NCBI GenBank assembly: GCA_963732225.1
Contig: CAVSYR010000002.1
Coordinates: forward strand, 62,001-126,000
Direction of reading: 5' to 3'
Source of the DNA: VRUE01 sp963732225
Lineage (GTDB): Bacteria > Actinomycetota > Thermoleophilia > Solirubrobacterales > 70-9
Length of the DNA: 64,000 nt
Both the position numbers and the translations under genes were made by a program. This document shows, piece after piece, positions 1 through 10,041 of this stretch; position 1 is the stretch's first letter; every line of letters begins with the position of its first letter. The notes beneath the pieces are model-generated. The model was not told the origin of the DNA. It saw nothing but the letters and a program-made list of their open reading frames with translations, and ran no database searches.

Positions 1-393
1 GTCAGAGGCTCCGATCACTACAACGGCCTTGCCGTCGACGTAGTGCCGCTCAATGGCACTCCTGGCAAATGCGACGCCAGCTGGGCGCCGATCACCCGCC
101 TCGCCGAATGGGCCGAGCCGGTCCAAAACGAGCCGGTACCACCCTTCCGCTGGGTCGGCTACAACGGTGACGCCGGCCACGGCTGCGGCAACCACCTCCA
201 CCTCTCCTGGCAACACTCGCCGGTGGCGATGTACCAGCTGGCCGAATGGGTTGAAGTCTTCCCCACCGGCCCTGCCAGCGGCCGCAAGCCGCGCAAGCCC
301 CGGCCCAGCTCGCCGCCCCAGAAACTGCCGACCGGTCCTCCCGGCGGCATCGGCACGATCCACTCGGGCGGCGTCTCACCCCGCGGCGACTAG
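1..393 (+). CDS. LAS-type zinc peptidase, C-terminal part (5' truncated by window)
   Basis: The frame is open from the first base, so the start lies upstream of the window; 130 residues are visible. Near the left edge there is an HxxGxAxD motif (His6, Asp13 of the visible part), and at residues 65-67 an HLH motif. Together these are the metal-binding signature of the LAS family (D-Ala-D-Ala carboxypeptidases, M15-type peptidases) that act on peptidoglycan. The last 40 residues are a Pro/Gly/Lys-rich tail of low complexity. The stop overlaps the stop of the convergent next gene in a CTAG at 390-393. The substrate cannot be told from this fragment. Confidence 0.7.
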   Translation, partial: VRGSDHYNGLAVDVVPLNGTPGKCDASWAPITRLAEWAEPVQNEPVPPFRWVGYNGDAGHGCGNHLHLSWQHSPVAMYQLAEWVEVFPTGPASGRKPRKPRPSSPPQKLPTGPPGGIGTIHSGGVSPRGD

Positions 394-1049
394 CACCCCG
401 CAGCAGACTTAGCCGGTTCCGTCACCACTGCTTTTTGAGCGCCATCGACAACGGGGGCCATCTGCTCCTCGACCGACTCCACCGTCTGGGCAACAACGCT
501 GTCGACGGCTTTTTTTACCCACTTCGGAGTCACCTGTCCACGCTTTTTCAAATCCGTCGCTTCTTCGAGCACTTTCTGGAAGGCCGGCGCGGCGGATTCA
601 ACGGCCGATTTGGCTATGACCGGCACCTGCTGACCGAGACCGCCAATTGTCTCCGCTGCTGTTTCTTCCTTCGCTTCCACTTTTTCTTCCGTCGCTTCCA
701 CTTTATTTTGGGCCGCCAGGGCAAGCGCCCGAGTTTGCAGGGTGAACAGAAAGCTGGTTCCCGCAGAGCCCACGATTAGCGCAAACGCTACGAGTCTCGT
801 GAGGTTGTACTGGTGGACTACCTTTCCGGCTACTTCCACTGCTTCTTCGGGCGGAAAGAAGTAGAGGATGGCTACCGCAGCGACGCCACCGAGGAACACG
901 CTCCCAGCGAACTTCTGCCAGCTGCAGGTTATGGTGACCCCTGGCCTTCTTGTTTCGAGAAAGCCTGCAGCCAGCCCACCGATCAGTCCCACACCCCCGG
1001 CGATGAGAAGCATCAGGACCGTATCCATGGTGGTGTTGAGCGGAATCAT
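390..1049 (-). CDS. Membrane protein with coiled-coil C-terminal region, unknown function
   Basis: A 219-residue protein. Hydrophobic stretches at about residues 8-30, 47-66 and 84-106 predict three membrane segments. From about residue 110 on it is soluble, rich in Glu, Lys, Ala and Val, and probably a coiled coil or extended helix. It ends in a Cys with no lipobox context. I do not recognise a family. It is convergent with the peptidase gene, and an AT-rich stretch upstream (about 1103-1140) would suit a promoter. Confidence 0.65.
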   Translation of the reverse strand: MIPLNTTMDTVLMLLIAGGVGLIGGLAAGFLETRRPGVTITCSWQKFAGSVFLGGVAAVAILYFFPPEEAVEVAGKVVHQYNLTRLVAFALIVGSAGTSFLFTLQTRALALAAQNKVEATEEKVEAKEETAAETIGGLGQQVPVIAKSAVESAAPAFQKVLEEATDLKKRGQVTPKWVKKAVDSVVAQTVESVEEQMAPVVDGAQKAVVTEPAKSAAGC

Positions 1050-1196
1050 TGCGCCTCCCGGAGTAGATGGCTGGTCGGCAGCCCCTTCTGCCGCGGGCCC
1101 AACTTAGTGTGTTTAATTTAATTAATTGATGTAACTGTTCAAATCTCATCCTCCTGCAGCTCGGGCTTACCTTCGGCCAAATGGCCAGCGGCTGCT

Positions 1197-1685
1197 ATGG
1201 ATGCAGCGATGCGAATCGCCACAACCATTGCCATCTCTTGCCTCCTGCTCATCGTCGGAGCCACCGGCTGCGGACAGCCGCGCGACACGACGCCGGTGGC
1301 CTGCCTCGAAGGCGAAGGCACCTACCTGAAGGCGTTGGACGCCGCCCCCGGTGAAGTCAAGCTGCGCGGCGAAACCCTGATCAGTGAATGCCTGGCCGAG
1401 AACCAGAAGGCCGGTGACCTGGCCACGGTCGGCACGGCGCTGGTCGCGGCGGCGACGAAGCTGAACGCGGAAGCGCGAGCCGAACCGGGCGGCGAGGCCA
1501 ACCTGCAGCTCGGCTACCTGCTCGGCGCCGCCGAACGAGGTGCCTCTCAGACCGACGGCATCCACACCGACTTGATCCGCCGCCTCACCTCCGCCGCCCG
1601 CTACAGCCCGGACAACCGCCCGCCCTCCGCCGCCTTCCTGCGCGTCTACCGCGAAGGGTTCGACGCCGGCCAAGCCAGCGGCTGA
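1197..1685 (+). CDS. Putative lipoprotein, unknown function
   Basis: A 162-residue protein beginning with a short basic segment, a hydrophobic run (residues 11-22) and a lipobox-like GATGC with Cys25, so it is probably exported and lipid-modified. An internal ATG at 1209 is an alternative start and keeps the signal. The mature part is alpha-helical in character and contains three further Cys residues, but matches no family I know. Its stop lies only about a dozen bases before the cobalamin riboswitch of the next operon, so it is a separate upstream unit. Confidence 0.6.
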   Translation: MDAAMRIATTIAISCLLLIVGATGCGQPRDTTPVACLEGEGTYLKALDAAPGEVKLRGETLISECLAENQKAGDLATVGTALVAAATKLNAEARAEPGGEANLQLGYLLGAAERGASQTDGIHTDLIRRLTSAARYSPDNRPPSAAFLRVYREGFDAGQASG

Positions 1686-1696
1686 GCGGCTCCGCG

Positions 1697-1862
1697 GCGC
1701 CGTGTTAGGGTGGCGCCGACTCACGACGCGGGGAACTCCGGTGCGAATCCGGGGCTGACGCGCAGCGGTATGGGTGACGACTGACCAGTAGTCCCACTGG
1801 GCCGACAAAAAGGTCCGGGAAGGGTGGTCAGGAGGACGATCCCGAGCCCGAATATCCGGTCG
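1697..1862 (+). promoter_or_regulatory. Cobalamin (B12) riboswitch
   Basis: The conserved core of the cobalamin aptamer is readable: GGGGAACTCCGGTGCGAATC (1730-1749), then the GCTGACGCGCAGCGGTA segment (1754-1770), a CCACTGGGCCG stretch (1794-1804), the GTCCGGGAAGG segment (1813-1823), and a closing GACGATCCCGAGCCCG element (1834-1850). Downstream, 1859-1911 contains complementary stretches (GTCGAG at 1859-1864, CTCGAC at 1906-1911) and an AAGGAGG at 1871-1877 that could form the expression platform. The first gene starts at 1958 with its own ribosome site (AAAAAGGAG). Such elements normally switch genes off when adenosyl- or other cobalamins are plentiful. Confidence 0.88.
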
Positions 1863-1957
1863 AGAGTCGTAAGGAGGTTCGCCTCGCGACTAGGCGGCCG
1901 GCTCACTCGACACGGTTGTGCGCGTGCGTCGCCGCCCTTGAAAAAGGAGTTGGCGAC

Positions 1958-3742
1958 ATGAATACGCCACAGAGCATTTCCCCCCGATGGTCCCTGCGCG
2001 CACTCGCCGCGCTGGCCCTCGCCCTCGCGGCCCTGGCCGCCGCGGCCGGCAACGCGGCCGCCTATGTGACCCCGGCCCAGGCCGCCCACGCCGCCGATCG
2101 CGGCTCCGATTGGTTTCAGACCAACCAGGAAGAAAGCGGCAGCATCGGCAGCGACTGGGGCATGACCGCCCTCGCCGCCGCCGGCATCAACGCCGCCGAC
2201 GTCAGCACCTCGCTGGCCGACCCCAGTGCCCAGGACTTCTACCTGGATGAATGGCAGACGATGGGACCGGGTGGCGCCGGCACCGATGCCGAGCGGGGCA
2301 TCCTCAGCGGCATCGCCGGCGGGATCCAGCCCTCTCGCCTCTCGGCCTCGACCGCGGACACGACGACGAGCAACCTCGTCGCCCGCATCGCCGAACTGTT
2401 CGACGGCACCCAGATCGGCGAACCGGGGCTGCTCAACGACGACATCTTCGGCGTGCTCGCCCTGCATCAGGCAGGCGCTCCGCAGCCGATCCTGCGCAAG
2501 CTCGTTGACTACCTGCGGACCAAACAGTTGCCCAACGGTGGCTGGACCTGGAACGCCTCGCCGGGCGCTCCCGCCGACACCGACATGACCGGCTCGGTGG
2601 TTGCGGCCTTCTGCGCCGCCGGCGTAACCCCGAGCGATCCGGACCTGAGCAAAGCGCTGACCCTGCTGCACACCCTGCAGGACCCGGCGACGGGCGGCTT
2701 CATCGCGCCGCCGGAATCGTTCGGGATCGGCGTCAACACCGACACCACCTCCTGGGTGACCAGCGGCTTGATCCAGTGCGGAATCGATCCCCAGAGTCCC
2801 GAATGGACCACCGCTCAGAACAAGACGCCGCTCGACTACCTGGTCTCGCTGCAGCGGCCCGACGGCCACTTCGACTGGACCGACGAATACGCCGGCGGCG
2901 CCTTCGAGACCTATGACTCGGTGCGGCCGCTGGGCGGTGTCGGCTTCTCAACCGCGCCCCCGGCGCGGCTCGACGGGGTCAACCCGGCGGTGCGGCCGGT
3001 TGCGCCGGCGGCGCCCGGCACGGACGTGCCGATCACGCTGGTGATCGACCACGGACCCGGTTCCGGCGATGTGCGCATGTGCAGGGTCGACAGCGAGATC
3101 GGTGATGACCTGGAACAGGTGCTTGCAGATGCGAAGGCAGCGTCTACACCTGGCGGTTGCGTCGCCAGCTTCGACGCGTCGACCGGCAGTTCCGGCGTCC
3201 ACGTCAACTCGCTCGACGGAGTCGCCGAAACGCCCGACTACGGCTGGCGAGCCAGCTTTGACGGCAGCTCGCCACAAAGCGAGACCACCGCAACGGTCGG
3301 GCTCGGCGACCTCGTCTCCCTCCAGTTCGGGGCGAAGACGGCAAACCCCGGACCGGCGCCGAAGGTCGACGTGCCGCCGCTGAAGAAGGCCAAGCACGGC
3401 CGGGTGCGCGGTCCGCGAGTCTCCGTGCGCGGCAAGGCGCGCCTGCAGGGAAGTGGCGTCGCGATCCGCCTGCGCTGCCCGCGCGGCAACGGCGCCGGCG
3501 GCTGTCGCGGCACGCTCACGGTCCAGTACCGGGCTGAGCGCGGCGACTCGCTGCGCACGCTCGGCACGGCCGGGTTCGAGCTCGACTCGGGCGCGGCCCG
3601 GACGATCGCTGTCGACGGCAGTGGCGCTCTCACCACGGCGCTTGCCCAGCGGCCGCGGCTGAGGCTCCGCCTCACCGCCGCTACCCGGGCCGAAGACGGC
3701 TCCGTCCGGCTCACTCACGCGAGGCGGATCGTCTCCGAGTGA
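1958..3742 (+). CDS. Secreted transcobalamin-like protein: alpha/alpha repeats then DUF4430
   Basis: ATG at 1958 is preceded by AAAAAGGAG, and the protein has 594 residues. A signal peptide (about 1-36) is followed by a domain of prenyltransferase/squalene-cyclase-type alpha-alpha repeats, with GGW/GGF turn motifs such as LPNGGWTW and PATGGFIAPP. Next comes a region of about 100 residues (roughly 350-470) with the DUF4430 look: a VPITLVID strand, Cys residues and a YGWRASFDG strand. The last ~110 residues are basic. In animals an alpha6-alpha6 barrel plus a DUF4430-like beta domain is the fold of transcobalamin and intrinsic factor. The B12 riboswitch directly upstream makes B12 capture the best inference. 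Binding itself is not shown by sequence. Confidence 0.75.
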   Translation: MNTPQSISPRWSLRALAALALALAALAAAAGNAAAYVTPAQAAHAADRGSDWFQTNQEESGSIGSDWGMTALAAAGINAADVSTSLADPSAQDFYLDEWQTMGPGGAGTDAERGILSGIAGGIQPSRLSASTADTTTSNLVARIAELFDGTQIGEPGLLNDDIFGVLALHQAGAPQPILRKLVDYLRTKQLPNGGWTWNASPGAPADTDMTGSVVAAFCAAGVTPSDPDLSKALTLLHTLQDPATGGFIAPPESFGIGVNTDTTSWVTSGLIQCGIDPQSPEWTTAQNKTPLDYLVSLQRPDGHFDWTDEYAGGAFETYDSVRPLGGVGFSTAPPARLDGVNPAVRPVAPAAPGTDVPITLVIDHGPGSGDVRMCRVDSEIGDDLEQVLADAKAASTPGGCVASFDASTGSSGVHVNSLDGVAETPDYGWRASFDGSSPQSETTATVGLGDLVSLQFGAKTANPGPAPKVDVPPLKKAKHGRVRGPRVSVRGKARLQGSGVAIRLRCPRGNGAGGCRGTLTVQYRAERGDSLRTLGTAGFELDSGAARTIAVDGSGALTTALAQRPRLRLRLTAATRAEDGSVRLTHARRIVSE

Positions 3743-4992
3743 GGGCACGGCTCGCGGTAGCGCTCCTCGCCACGGTCGCTTCGGCGGCCGTGGCGGCGCC
3801 TGCCGCACCGGCCAGCGCCGCGGTGGTGACGCTCAGCGTCACTGCCGCCGGCGCCGCCGCACCCCTCTTCGAAGGGCCCGTCAGTACTCAACCGCACGCC
3901 GTCGATGGCGGTGACGGCAGTGGGGCCCATCCATGCTCCGGCTCTCCCAGCTCGGCGCCAGGACCGACCGCGACGGGAGCTCTCGATGACGCGATGCGAG
4001 CCGCCGGCATCGCTTGGCGCGGCAACTGGGACCCGAGCTTCCGCGACTTCTTCATCGACCGCATCGGTCCCTACGCCTCGGCCGCCCCGGACCGCTACTG
4101 GTCGCTGACCGTCAACGGTCACTTCTCCGCCGGCGGCTGCCTGGCGCAAGTCGAAGAAGGGGACTCGGTCAGCTTCTTCTACGGACCCCTCTACGGGCAG
4201 GGTTCGCCGCAACCGCCCCCGGCCTCCTCCCAGAATCCGGGTGGTGGAGCTGGGTCGCCCGGTGCGGCAACGAAAGCGGGACCGCTCCCCAAACGGCTGC
4301 GGCGGGTCGTCGCCAACGCGACTCGCTTCCTCCGTCGCCAGCGCGGCGAAGCCTGGGCGCGGCTCGCCCTTGCCCTGCGTGGCGAAGGCGACCCTGCCAC
4401 GGCAGCCGCGGCGCTGGTCGGACCGCGACTCGATGCCCAGGCCACCGACGGCTCCTTCGGGGCCGATGTCAACGCGACCGCACTCGCGGTGCTCGCCCTG
4501 CGCAGCTCACGGCCCCGCGCGGCCGCCAGCGCGGCCGAGTGGCTGGTTGCCGCTCAATCTTCCGACGGTGGCTTCGGCTACCGCCCCGGCGTGGCGGCTG
4601 ACGTCGACACCACCGGTCTCGCCAGCTGGGCGCTTGCGATCGAGGGAAGGTCCGCCGCGGTCTCGCGCGCGGCCGCCTTCATCCGCTCGGCGCAATCGGC
4701 CGACGGAGGTTTCCCGGCTCTGCCGGGCGGCGCCTCCAACGCGCAGAGCACCGGCTTGGCGACGATCGCCCTGCGCCTCGCCCGGATCGGGCCGCGCCGC
4801 TCGCTTGCTCCGTCTGGCCGCGGTCCGCTCGATTACCTGGTCTCGCTTGCCCACCGCGACGGCTCGATCGCCTACCAGCCGGGCAGCTCGCCGACGCCCG
4901 CCTGGACCACCGCGCAGGCGCTGCTCGGCTTCACCAGCAAGACCAAGCTGCTCGACTGGGACGCAGACGGGACCGCCGGCTCAATACGCTGA
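3739..4992 (+). CDS. Secreted transcobalamin-like protein, swapped order: DUF4430 then alpha/alpha repeats
   Basis: GTG at 3739 overlaps the TGA of the preceding gene (GTGA), so the two are translationally coupled and share the B12 riboswitch. The 417-residue product has a signal peptide (about 1-28), an N-terminal DUF4430-like domain (about 30-155, with YWSLTVNGHFSAGGC and a final GDSVSFFYGP strand), a Gly/Pro linker, and then prenyltransferase-type repeats with the motifs TDGSFG, SSDGGFGY and SADGGFP. It thus holds the same two domains as its neighbour in reverse order. It is probably a cell-surface or secreted corrinoid-binding partner. No lipobox or membrane anchor is obvious. Confidence 0.75.
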   Translation: MRARLAVALLATVASAAVAAPAAPASAAVVTLSVTAAGAAAPLFEGPVSTQPHAVDGGDGSGAHPCSGSPSSAPGPTATGALDDAMRAAGIAWRGNWDPSFRDFFIDRIGPYASAAPDRYWSLTVNGHFSAGGCLAQVEEGDSVSFFYGPLYGQGSPQPPPASSQNPGGGAGSPGAATKAGPLPKRLRRVVANATRFLRRQRGEAWARLALALRGEGDPATAAAALVGPRLDAQATDGSFGADVNATALAVLALRSSRPRAAASAAEWLVAAQSSDGGFGYRPGVAADVDTTGLASWALAIEGRSAAVSRAAAFIRSAQSADGGFPALPGGASNAQSTGLATIALRLARIGPRRSLAPSGRGPLDYLVSLAHRDGSIAYQPGSSPTPAWTTAQALLGFTSKTKLLDWDADGTAGSIR

Positions 4993-5023
4993 AGTGACCA
5001 CGACTTCGATGGAGGCACAGACC

Positions 5024-6340
<1,317 letters not shown>

Positions 6341-6345
6341 AGAAA

Positions 6346-6380
6346 GGCGCCTTAGTGGCGGATAGCGACACTAAGGCGCC
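6346..6380. terminator. Bidirectional hairpin terminator between convergent genes
   Basis: GGCGCCTTAGTG (6346-6357) is perfectly complementary to CACTAAGGCGCC (6369-6380), a 12-base-pair stem with an 11-base loop. It lies exactly between the convergent stops of fumC and the aldehyde dehydrogenase. There is no strong T tract, so termination efficiency is uncertain. Confidence 0.65.
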
Positions 6381-6388
6381 ATAAGCAA

Positions 6389-7831
6389 CTACTGGAGCGT
6401 GACGAAGCGCTCCTCGGTTAGCTCCATCACCGCGAAGGAGGGACCCTCGCGGGTGTTGCCGGAGTCCTTGACGCCGCCGTAGGGCATCTGGTCGGCGCGG
6501 AAGGTCGGCACCTCGTTGATCAGCACGCCGCCGAACTCGAGCGTGTTGGCCGCTTCGATGCCGCGGCTGACGTCGCGGGTGAAGACGCCGGCCTGGAGGC
6601 CGAACTTGGAGTCGTTGGCCGACTCGAGCGCCTCGCCGAAGTCGGCGAAGCGGTCGATCGTCGCCACCGGCCCGAAGATCTCCTCGCACCAGACCTTGGC
6701 GTCGCGCGGCGGTGAGCCGAGCAGGGTCGGAGCAAGGCAGCGTCCCTCGTCGACCAACTCGCCGCCGGCGAGCAGCGTGGCGCCGGCGGCGACCGCCTCC
6801 TCAATCCACTCCTTGACCCGGTCGCGGTCGCCGGGCGTGATCAGCGGCCCGACGTCGGTCTCGGAGTCGAGCGGGTCGCCGACCCGCAGCGTCTCGGTGT
6901 TGGCGACGAGCCGCTCGATGAAGGCGTCGGCGATCTCCTCGTGGACGAGGATGCGCTGGATCGAGATGCAGCTCTGGCCCGCGTGCGAGAAGGCGTGCAG
7001 CTTCGCCTTGTCGGCCGCCGTCTCCCAGTCGCCATCGGCGTTGACGATAAGCGGCGCGTTGGAGCCGAGCTCGAGGTTGACCTTCTTGTGCGGGACCTTG
7101 CTGCGGATTCCCCAGCCAACCCCGGCCGAGCCGGTGAAGGTGAGGGCGCGGGTCAGCTCGTGCTCGACGATCGCGTTGCCGACCTCTTTGCCGGGGCCGG
7201 GGATGACGCTGAGCCAGCCGTCGGGCAGCCCGGCCTCGACCAGGATCTCGGCTAGCTTCAGCGCCGATACCGGCGTCTGGCCGGCCGGCTTGAGCACGAT
7301 CGCGTTGCCGGCCGCGATCGCCGGGCCGAGCTTGTGGGCGACCAGGTTGAGCGGGAAGTTGAAGGGGCTGATCGCGCCCACCACCCCGTAGGGGACGCGC
7401 AGCATCACGCCGAGCTTGCCGACGCCGGCCGAGGAGGCCGCCATCGGCACCGTGCCGCCGGTCAGCTTGCGCGCCTCGGTCGCCGAGAAGGTCAGAGTGT
7501 CGACGCAGCGTTCGGCCTCGACCGTCGCCGTCTTCAGCGGCTTGCCCGCCTCGGCGGCGATTGCCTGGGCGAGATCGTCGCGGCGCTCGCGGACCAGAGC
7601 GGCGGCGCGGTCGAGCAGAGCGGCGCGCTCGTACTGCGGAAAGTCGGCCGTCTCAAAGGCCTCGTGGGCGGCTTTAACCGCCCGGTCAACCAGCGTCGCA
7701 TCGCCTTCGGCGACCCGCGCGACCACGGTCCCGTCATAGGGGCTCTTCACCTCTCCCCACTCGCCGGTCTCGATCCACTCGCCCGCGGCAAGAAGCTTGT
7801 GATCAACCGCCTTCACCGTCTGCGTGGCCAT
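6389..7831 (-). CDS. NAD(P)-dependent aldehyde dehydrogenase
   Basis: A 480-residue, full-length member of the aldehyde dehydrogenase superfamily. It shows the SPFNFPLNLVAHK cofactor segment, the LELGSNAP motif with the general-base Glu, HAGQSCISIQR with the catalytic Cys, and the EEIFGP motif near residue 380. The SNAP variant and the NFPLNL segment resemble lactaldehyde, phosphonoacetaldehyde or non-phosphorylating glyceraldehyde-3-phosphate enzymes more than betaine aldehyde dehydrogenases, but the substrate cannot be fixed. It is transcribed alone, convergent with fumC. Confidence 0.85.
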   Translation of the reverse strand: MATQTVKAVDHKLLAAGEWIETGEWGEVKSPYDGTVVARVAEGDATLVDRAVKAAHEAFETADFPQYERAALLDRAAALVRERRDDLAQAIAAEAGKPLKTATVEAERCVDTLTFSATEARKLTGGTVPMAASSAGVGKLGVMLRVPYGVVGAISPFNFPLNLVAHKLGPAIAAGNAIVLKPAGQTPVSALKLAEILVEAGLPDGWLSVIPGPGKEVGNAIVEHELTRALTFTGSAGVGWGIRSKVPHKKVNLELGSNAPLIVNADGDWETAADKAKLHAFSHAGQSCISIQRILVHEEIADAFIERLVANTETLRVGDPLDSETDVGPLITPGDRDRVKEWIEEAVAAGATLLAGGELVDEGRCLAPTLLGSPPRDAKVWCEEIFGPVATIDRFADFGEALESANDSKFGLQAGVFTRDVSRGIEAANTLEFGGVLINEVPTFRADQMPYGGVKDSGNTREGPSFAVMELTEERFVTLQ

Positions 7832-7910
7832 GCTGGTCTCCTCTTTGGTCGCTTGATTTCAGCCTAGAGCAGGCCGCTACTCGCGTAAGGCGAATCTGTT
7901 GACCCGAGAG

Positions 7911-9035
7911 ATGCTTTCCCAGCGCACAGCCCTCAGACTCTTTCTCAGCCTCTGCGTGGCGCTGCTCGCCCTGGCGCCGGCTGCGCGCGCCAGCGTCAAC
8001 TGGGTGGTGCGCGGCCACGGCTTCGGCCACGGGGTCGGGGTCAGCCAGTACGGCGCCTACGGCTATGCCCTGCACGGCAAGGACTACCGCTTCATCCTCG
8101 CCCACTACTACCAGGGCAGCTCGATCGGCCAGATCGAGGGGACGCGGATCGTCCGCGTCCTGCTCGACATCTCGCCGGGGGATATCGGCTTCAGCGCCGC
8201 GACCAGCGCCTGCGGCATCGCCCTCGACCCGGCGCGCAGCTACGAGGCGCACCGCGACGGCTCGCGGGTGAAGCTGCGCAGCTCCGCCGGCAAGCCGCTG
8301 GCCGATTGCGGCACCAAGCTGCGCGCCGCCGGCAGGGGCAAGATCGCGATCGCCGGCGTCGGCACCTACCGCGGCGTGCTCGAGGCGGTGCCGACCGAAA
8401 GCAACCCCGGCTCGCTCAACGTGATCAACGCGCTGCCGGTCGAGCAGTACGTCAAGGGCGTGATCCCCAACGAGTCGCCTCCCTCCTGGCCGGCGGCCGA
8501 GCTGCAGGCGCAGGCGATCGAGTCGCGCTCCTTCGCCCTCACCGCCGGCGTCGGCGGCAATGGCTTCGACCTCTACGACGACACCCGCAGCCAGGTCTAC
8601 GACGGCCTCTCCAGCGAGACCGCGGCGACCAACGCCGCGACCGAAGCGACCAGGGGCCAGGTCGTCACCTACGGCGGCAAGATCGTCGAGACCTACTTCT
8701 CAGCCTGCTCGGGCGGCTACACCGAGAGCGTCCAGAACGTCTTCGGCGGCCCGGCAATCCCCTATCTGACCGGCGTCCCCGACCCCTACGACACCTACTG
8801 CCCGCTGCACGACTGGACGCTCAAATTCTCCGGCCCCGAAATCAGCGCCAAGCTCGGCGGCTACCTCGACGGCAAGCTGAAGCAGGTGGTGATCACCAAG
8901 CGCGGCGTCTCGCCGCGAATCGTCGCCGCCAAGCTGATCGGCACCGGCGGCGTGACCACGGTCAGCGGCGAACAGCTCGAGGTCGCGCTCGGCGGCTACA
9001 GCACCTGGATGAGCTTCCAGAAGGTCGTGGGCTAG
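7911..9035 (+). CDS. SpoIID/LytB-domain exported protein
   Basis: The chosen ATG at 7911 gives a signal peptide (about 1-23); an upstream TTG at 7899 would only lengthen the N-terminus. Directly after the signal is HGFGHGVGVSQYGA, a characteristic SpoIID segment. The middle contains VEQYVKGVIPNESPPSW, the conserved SpoIID/LytB core. In endospore formers SpoIID is a lytic transglycosylase. In a non-sporulating actinobacterium the role is more likely general peptidoglycan remodelling or an amidase-enhancer function. The stop overlaps that of the convergent gene in a CTAG. Confidence 0.82.
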   Translation: MLSQRTALRLFLSLCVALLALAPAARASVNWVVRGHGFGHGVGVSQYGAYGYALHGKDYRFILAHYYQGSSIGQIEGTRIVRVLLDISPGDIGFSAATSACGIALDPARSYEAHRDGSRVKLRSSAGKPLADCGTKLRAAGRGKIAIAGVGTYRGVLEAVPTESNPGSLNVINALPVEQYVKGVIPNESPPSWPAAELQAQAIESRSFALTAGVGGNGFDLYDDTRSQVYDGLSSETAATNAATEATRGQVVTYGGKIVETYFSACSGGYTESVQNVFGGPAIPYLTGVPDPYDTYCPLHDWTLKFSGPEISAKLGGYLDGKLKQVVITKRGVSPRIVAAKLIGTGGVTTVSGEQLEVALGGYSTWMSFQKVVG

Positions 9036-10021
9036 CCGTCCGGATAGGGCTGGATCGGGACGCCGTGATCGGTCTCGCGCAGGCCGAACTCATAGGCGGC
9101 ACCGGCGCTGAGGGTGAGCTGGCGGGCCGGCAGCGCGGGGCGTTCGACGGTCAGCTCGAGATCGGAGACCGAGCAGTTGAGCGTGTGGTGCTCGGGACCC
9201 TTCGGGTCGGCGTAGACCCAGCCGACGAAGTCCTTCTTCGGGGCGCTGACCCGGCCGCGGACGACGATGTCGCGGCCCGGCAAGGTGAACTCGCAGGCGC
9301 CCGGCTCCGCCTCGATCGCGGCGGAGCGGATCTGGCCGAAGCCGCCAAGCCGGTGCTCCTCGCCGTCGAGCACCAGCATCCCCGAGGGCAACCAGGGCGT
9401 CGTCCAGGGCCCGACCTGGACCCGGGCGGCCCCGGCGTCGAAGTAGATACCTGGATCCTCGGCGAAGCCTGTGCCCTCGAGCCAGACCCAGCGCTCAGCG
9501 TGCTCGCTGCCCCAGTTATGGCCGATCATCCCCGGCCAGCCGTCGAGATCGATCGCCTCGCCGTCGATCTCGAGCCGGCCGCTGAAGCTGGCGTTGGGAA
9601 AGGGGGCGACGAACTTGGTCCGCGGCACCGGGGCCTCATACAGCCAGTCGGCCGGCAAGTACTTGCAGGGCTCGGCGTCGCCGGCGAAGCTGAGCTCCCA
9701 GCTGGCGCTGAGCGCCTCGGTCGCGATCGAGCCTCTGGCCTGCCCGGGACCGACCTCGGCTTCGTCGACCCTGATCCATGAGCCGGCCGGGGCCGAGAGC
9801 TGCGCCGCCGGCACGGTGACCTTGGTCGCCCGCGGCCGCTCGGCCTCGCGATCGAAGAGGCAGAACCAGATCGAGGCGTTGGGCTCGCCCCCGGGGCGCT
9901 TGTGGACCGTGTGGCGGACCCAGATCCCCTGACCGCCGCCGGGCCGGCAGGCCTTGATGTAGAAGCTCTCGTAGTGGCCAGCCTTTGCCGCTACGCCTGG
10001 GAAGCGCGCCCCTTCATCCAT
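9032..10021 (-). CDS. AttH/CrtC-like lipocalin-fold protein
   Basis: A 329-residue protein without a signal peptide. The centre carries WPGMIGHNWGSEHAERWVWL, a GHxWG plus Trp-rich pattern typical of the AttH / carotenoid hydratase (CrtC) / tocopherol-cyclase-like family of double lipocalin barrels. The family acts on or binds hydrophobic isoprenoid or lipid substrates, but no carotenoid genes are nearby to support CrtC activity. It is the last gene of a minus-strand run TetR - GNAT - this gene, and is likely co-regulated by that TetR protein (inference). Confidence 0.6.
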   Translation of the reverse strand: MDEGARFPGVAAKAGHYESFYIKACRPGGGQGIWVRHTVHKRPGGEPNASIWFCLFDREAERPRATKVTVPAAQLSAPAGSWIRVDEAEVGPGQARGSIATEALSASWELSFAGDAEPCKYLPADWLYEAPVPRTKFVAPFPNASFSGRLEIDGEAIDLDGWPGMIGHNWGSEHAERWVWLEGTGFAEDPGIYFDAGAARVQVGPWTTPWLPSGMLVLDGEEHRLGGFGQIRSAAIEAEPGACEFTLPGRDIVVRGRVSAPKKDFVGWVYADPKGPEHHTLNCSVSDLELTVERPALPARQLTLSAGAAYEFGLRETDHGVPIQPYPDG

Positions 10022-10041
10022 GGCGAAACCCTAGATGGTTG

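Noticed and set aside
1721..2869. 382-codon minus-strand open frame opposite the riboswitch operon
   Set aside because: It is antisense to a clearly coding gene and has Gly/Arg-rich shadow composition with no motif.
4241..5008. Long N-terminal extension of the fumarase frame
   Set aside because: It overlaps the second transcobalamin-like gene in another frame and is Arg/Ser/Pro-rich; a ribosome site precedes TTG at 5024.
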